Positions 22,677-24,488 of a DNA stretch of 24,488 nt are shown here, one piece after another. The DNA is taken from the NCBI GenBank assembly GCA_035263125.1, contig DATFRP010000061.1, positions 1-24,488 on the forward strand. The letters run 5' to 3'. The stretch comes from Gp6-AA40 sp035263125. Lineage in GTDB: Bacteria > Acidobacteriota > Vicinamibacteria > Vicinamibacterales > UBA2999. Position 1 is the first letter of the stretch, and each line of letters begins with the position of its first letter. The notes beneath the pieces were generated by a model that made no database searches, had not been told where the DNA came from, and saw only the letters and a list, made by a program, of their open reading frames with translations. Both the position numbers and the translations under genes were made by a program.

Positions 22677-24488
22677 TCAATCTACGCCGAACGCGAGCAG
22701 GACATTTCCCGGCCTGCCGATCAGGCTCACGTATCCCGACGTGACGTACAACATTCCGCCGGAGACGATCGGACCCGGTCCGTCCATCGCGCCACCGTTG
22801 GCGGTGACGCCGTTCACGGTTTCGAATTCCTTGTTCGTGTCGAACGTCCAGACGATCGATCCGTCCTTGGTCGAGTAGGCGCGCACGCCGCCGTCCTGAG
22901 ACCCGGAGAACACAATGCCCGGGATCGCGGTCAGCGCCGCGCCCTGTGCCGCGCTGCATCCGCGGGCCTTTCCGCACAGCGGCGCCTCAGCAGGCTTCGA
23001 CCAGACTTCGCGCCCGGTATCGATCGTGGTGGCGCGCATACCGCCCTGTGCGTTGCGTGGACCGTTGACGCCGAAGTAGACCTGCGTCTCGTCGGCGGCG
23101 ATGCCCCACTGACCGCCCATGCCGCTGCCGTCGCTCGTCTTGTAGTCCCACACCTTCGTGCCCTTGTCGGGATCGACGGCGTAGGCCATTCCCGATTTCT
23201 GCAGCACGACGATCACGTCGCGTCCGTTGGGTCCCTTGGTTAACAGTGGCGAGATCGAGAAGTCGTGATCGGGTCCGAGCGTTTCAGGACAGTTCGAGTC
23301 CGCCGGGTTCGTCGGCCGACAGCCTCCAGTCCAGACGTCGTTCGTGATCGGCTGAAAGGACCAACGCATCTTGCCGGTCTCCATGTCCAACGCGATCACG
23401 GCGTCGCTGGTCTTGGTGACCGGGCCGGAGTAGTTGTTTCCAGTCGTGATGTAGATGGCGCGGCGCGCCGCGTCGACCGTGGGTGCACCCCACACCCCGG
23501 CGCCCGCCGGGCCCCACGTCTGCACGCCGTTGGCGTTCTTCGCGCGCGGCTTCGGCTCTTCGGGGATTGTGTACGACTTCCAGATCACGGCACCGGTCGA
23601 TGCATCGAGCGACGTGACACTGCCTCGAAACGTGCAGCACTCGTATCGCGGCTGTCCGCCCTGGCCTTCTTCGCCGACTCCGGCGGTTGGGACGTAGAGA
23701 CGATTCTGATACAACGTGACCGAGCCGGTGGCACGTGCGTAGGGATGCGTGTCGACCTGCCGATGCCAGATCTCCCTGCCGGTGGTGGAGTCGACGGCGT
23801 ATGCCGTGGCGCTGCCGTCCGCGAAGTAGACGGCGAAACCGCTCGCGCTTCCGTTCTTGTAGGGACCGACGGACACCGCAGTGCGGATGCCGGCCTGCGC
23901 GTGATACGTCCACTGCGTGCACCCGCGCCTGGCGTCGAGTGCGTACACATCGCCGCTCTCACTGGCAACGAAAAGGCGATCGCCGAGCACCGCTGGCTGC
24001 GATCGCGCGGAGTTGACGCCGGCAAAGCCGAACGCCCACTTCAGTTTCAGCTTCGGCACGCTGGTGGCGTTGAGACCGCCCTTGGCCTGCGACTGGAATC
24101 GCGTATTGCCGACGCCGGCGCCCCACCCGTTCCATCCGGCATCGAGCGTCGACGCCTGCAGCGGCGTGGGCGATGCGGTGCATCGGCCGACGATCGATGG
24201 CGGCGCGGCGGTACCCACCGGTCGACCCGCGAGGAAGCCCGCCACCGCGCGGCGCTCGGCGTCGGTCAGCTCGGACCCTTGGCGGAACATGTTCCCGACG
24301 GTGAGCGTGGTCAGGATCGCTTCTGGAGCGACAGTGCGCAGCACCTCCAGTGTCGGCGCCCGCGAATCGGGGCCTGGCTTCGCATGACATGAGGCGCAGG
24401 CTTTTTCGAACACGGCGGCACCATCGGGCGCGGTCTGCGCGCTGGCGGTGGACGCGATCAGGAACATCAGCGACAGCAATGAGAAGAC
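22677..24488 (-). CDS. PQQ-type quinoprotein dehydrogenase with N-terminal cytochrome c domain (polyvinyl-alcohol-dehydrogenase-like), 5' end outside the window
   Basis: The frame is open to the window edge (signal-peptide core VFSLLSLMFLIASTASA-Q), so only the first few codons are missing. The N-terminal ~85 residues are a small cytochrome c with CASCH (codons at 24384-24398) and a distal Met in the VGNMFRQGS region. A beta propeller of PQQ-enzyme type follows, with repeats such as GDVYALDARRGCTQWTYHA and DSTTGREIWHRQV. A vicinal Cys pair (YECCTFRGS) and VWGAPTVDAARRAIYITTGN are typical of cytochrome-dependent polyvinyl alcohol dehydrogenases (EC 1.1.2.6). The enzyme would oxidise secondary alcohols in the periplasm and pass electrons from PQQ to its own haem. 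The natural substrate may be another polyol; the assignment to PVA is by family resemblance. Confidence 0.9.
   Translation of the reverse strand, partial: VFSLLSLMFLIASTASAQTAPDGAAVFEKACASCHAKPGPDSRAPTLEVLRTVAPEAILTTLTVGNMFRQGSELTDAERRAVAGFLAGRPVGTAAPPSIVGRCTASPTPLQASTLDAGWNGWGAGVGNTRFQSQAKGGLNATSVPKLKLKWAFGFAGVNSARSQPAVLGDRLFVASESGDVYALDARRGCTQWTYHAQAGIRTAVSVGPYKNGSASGFAVYFADGSATAYAVDSTTGREIWHRQVDTHPYARATGSVTLYQNRLYVPTAGVGEEGQGGQPRYECCTFRGSVTSLDASTGAVIWKSYTIPEEPKPRAKNANGVQTWGPAGAGVWGAPTVDAARRAIYITTGNNYSGPVTKTSDAVIALDMETGKMRWSFQPITNDVWTGGCRPTNPADSNCPETLGPDHDFSISPLLTKGPNGRDVIVVLQKSGMAYAVDPDKGTKVWDYKTSDGSGMGGQWGIAADETQVYFGVNGPRNAQGGMRATTIDTGREVWSKPAEAPLCGKARGCSAAQGAALTAIPGIVFSGSQDGGVRAYSTKDGSIVWTFDTNKEFETVNGVTANGGAMDGPGPIVSGGMLYVTSGYVSLIGRPGNVLLAFGVD

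Overview
The window is GC-rich chromosomal DNA from a Gram-negative bacterium. It has Omp85 barrels, a SurA-like chaperone, Tat and Sec signal peptides and c-type haem motifs. The gene content fits an acidobacterium, most likely Vicinamibacteria. The indicators are a DUF1592/DUF1552 pair beside a secreted ankyrin protein, a polyvinyl-alcohol-dehydrogenase-like PQQ enzyme, a class II ribonucleotide reductase and DUF2277. The taxonomic call is inference from gene content, because no rRNA or tRNA gene is visible. I found no phage, transposase or CRISPR array.

Layout. 1-2045 (+): the 3' part of an Omp85/BamA-family protein, then a small SurA-N-like periplasmic protein. 2029-2805 (-): a CPBP membrane protease, divergent from a NtrC-type two-component operon at 2932-6927 (response regulator, histidine kinase, small lipoprotein). 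6928-9428 (-): a secreted protein of unknown function followed by a second Omp85-like barrel. 9502-12643 (+): class II ribonucleotide reductase nrdJ behind two candidate NrdR boxes and a sigma70-like promoter. 12711-14366 (+): a possible attenuator leader, a PLDc_N-like/TPR membrane protein and a secreted metzincin protease. 14384-16428 (-): secreted cupin and ankyrin proteins, divergent from the DUF1592 cytochrome and DUF1552 Tat pair (16501-20252, +). 20307-21444 (+): an RlmA-like rRNA methyltransferase and a DUF2277 protein. 21437-24488 (-): a PQQ/cytochrome dehydrogenase, cut by the window edge, followed by an alpha/beta hydrolase; together they look like an oxidise-then-hydrolyse pair.

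The most unusual signal is the repeats. At least seven different short repeat types lie in or between genes. Several are tandem 7-mers or 9-mers, often as head-to-head inverted pairs, and they intrude into reading frames. One inverted heptamer pair supplies the charged start and the hydrophobic core of a signal peptide. A nonamer pair does the same for the second Omp85 protein. A third family flanks nrdJ as 30-bp inverted copies matching at 29 of 30 positions. A fourth is inserted in frame in the DUF1592 gene, and four heptamers make up the whole spacer between the response regulator and its kinase. A second item worth checking is the leader at 12711-12835: a 9-codon ORF with a good ribosome binding site, followed by arms that can form mutually exclusive hairpins.
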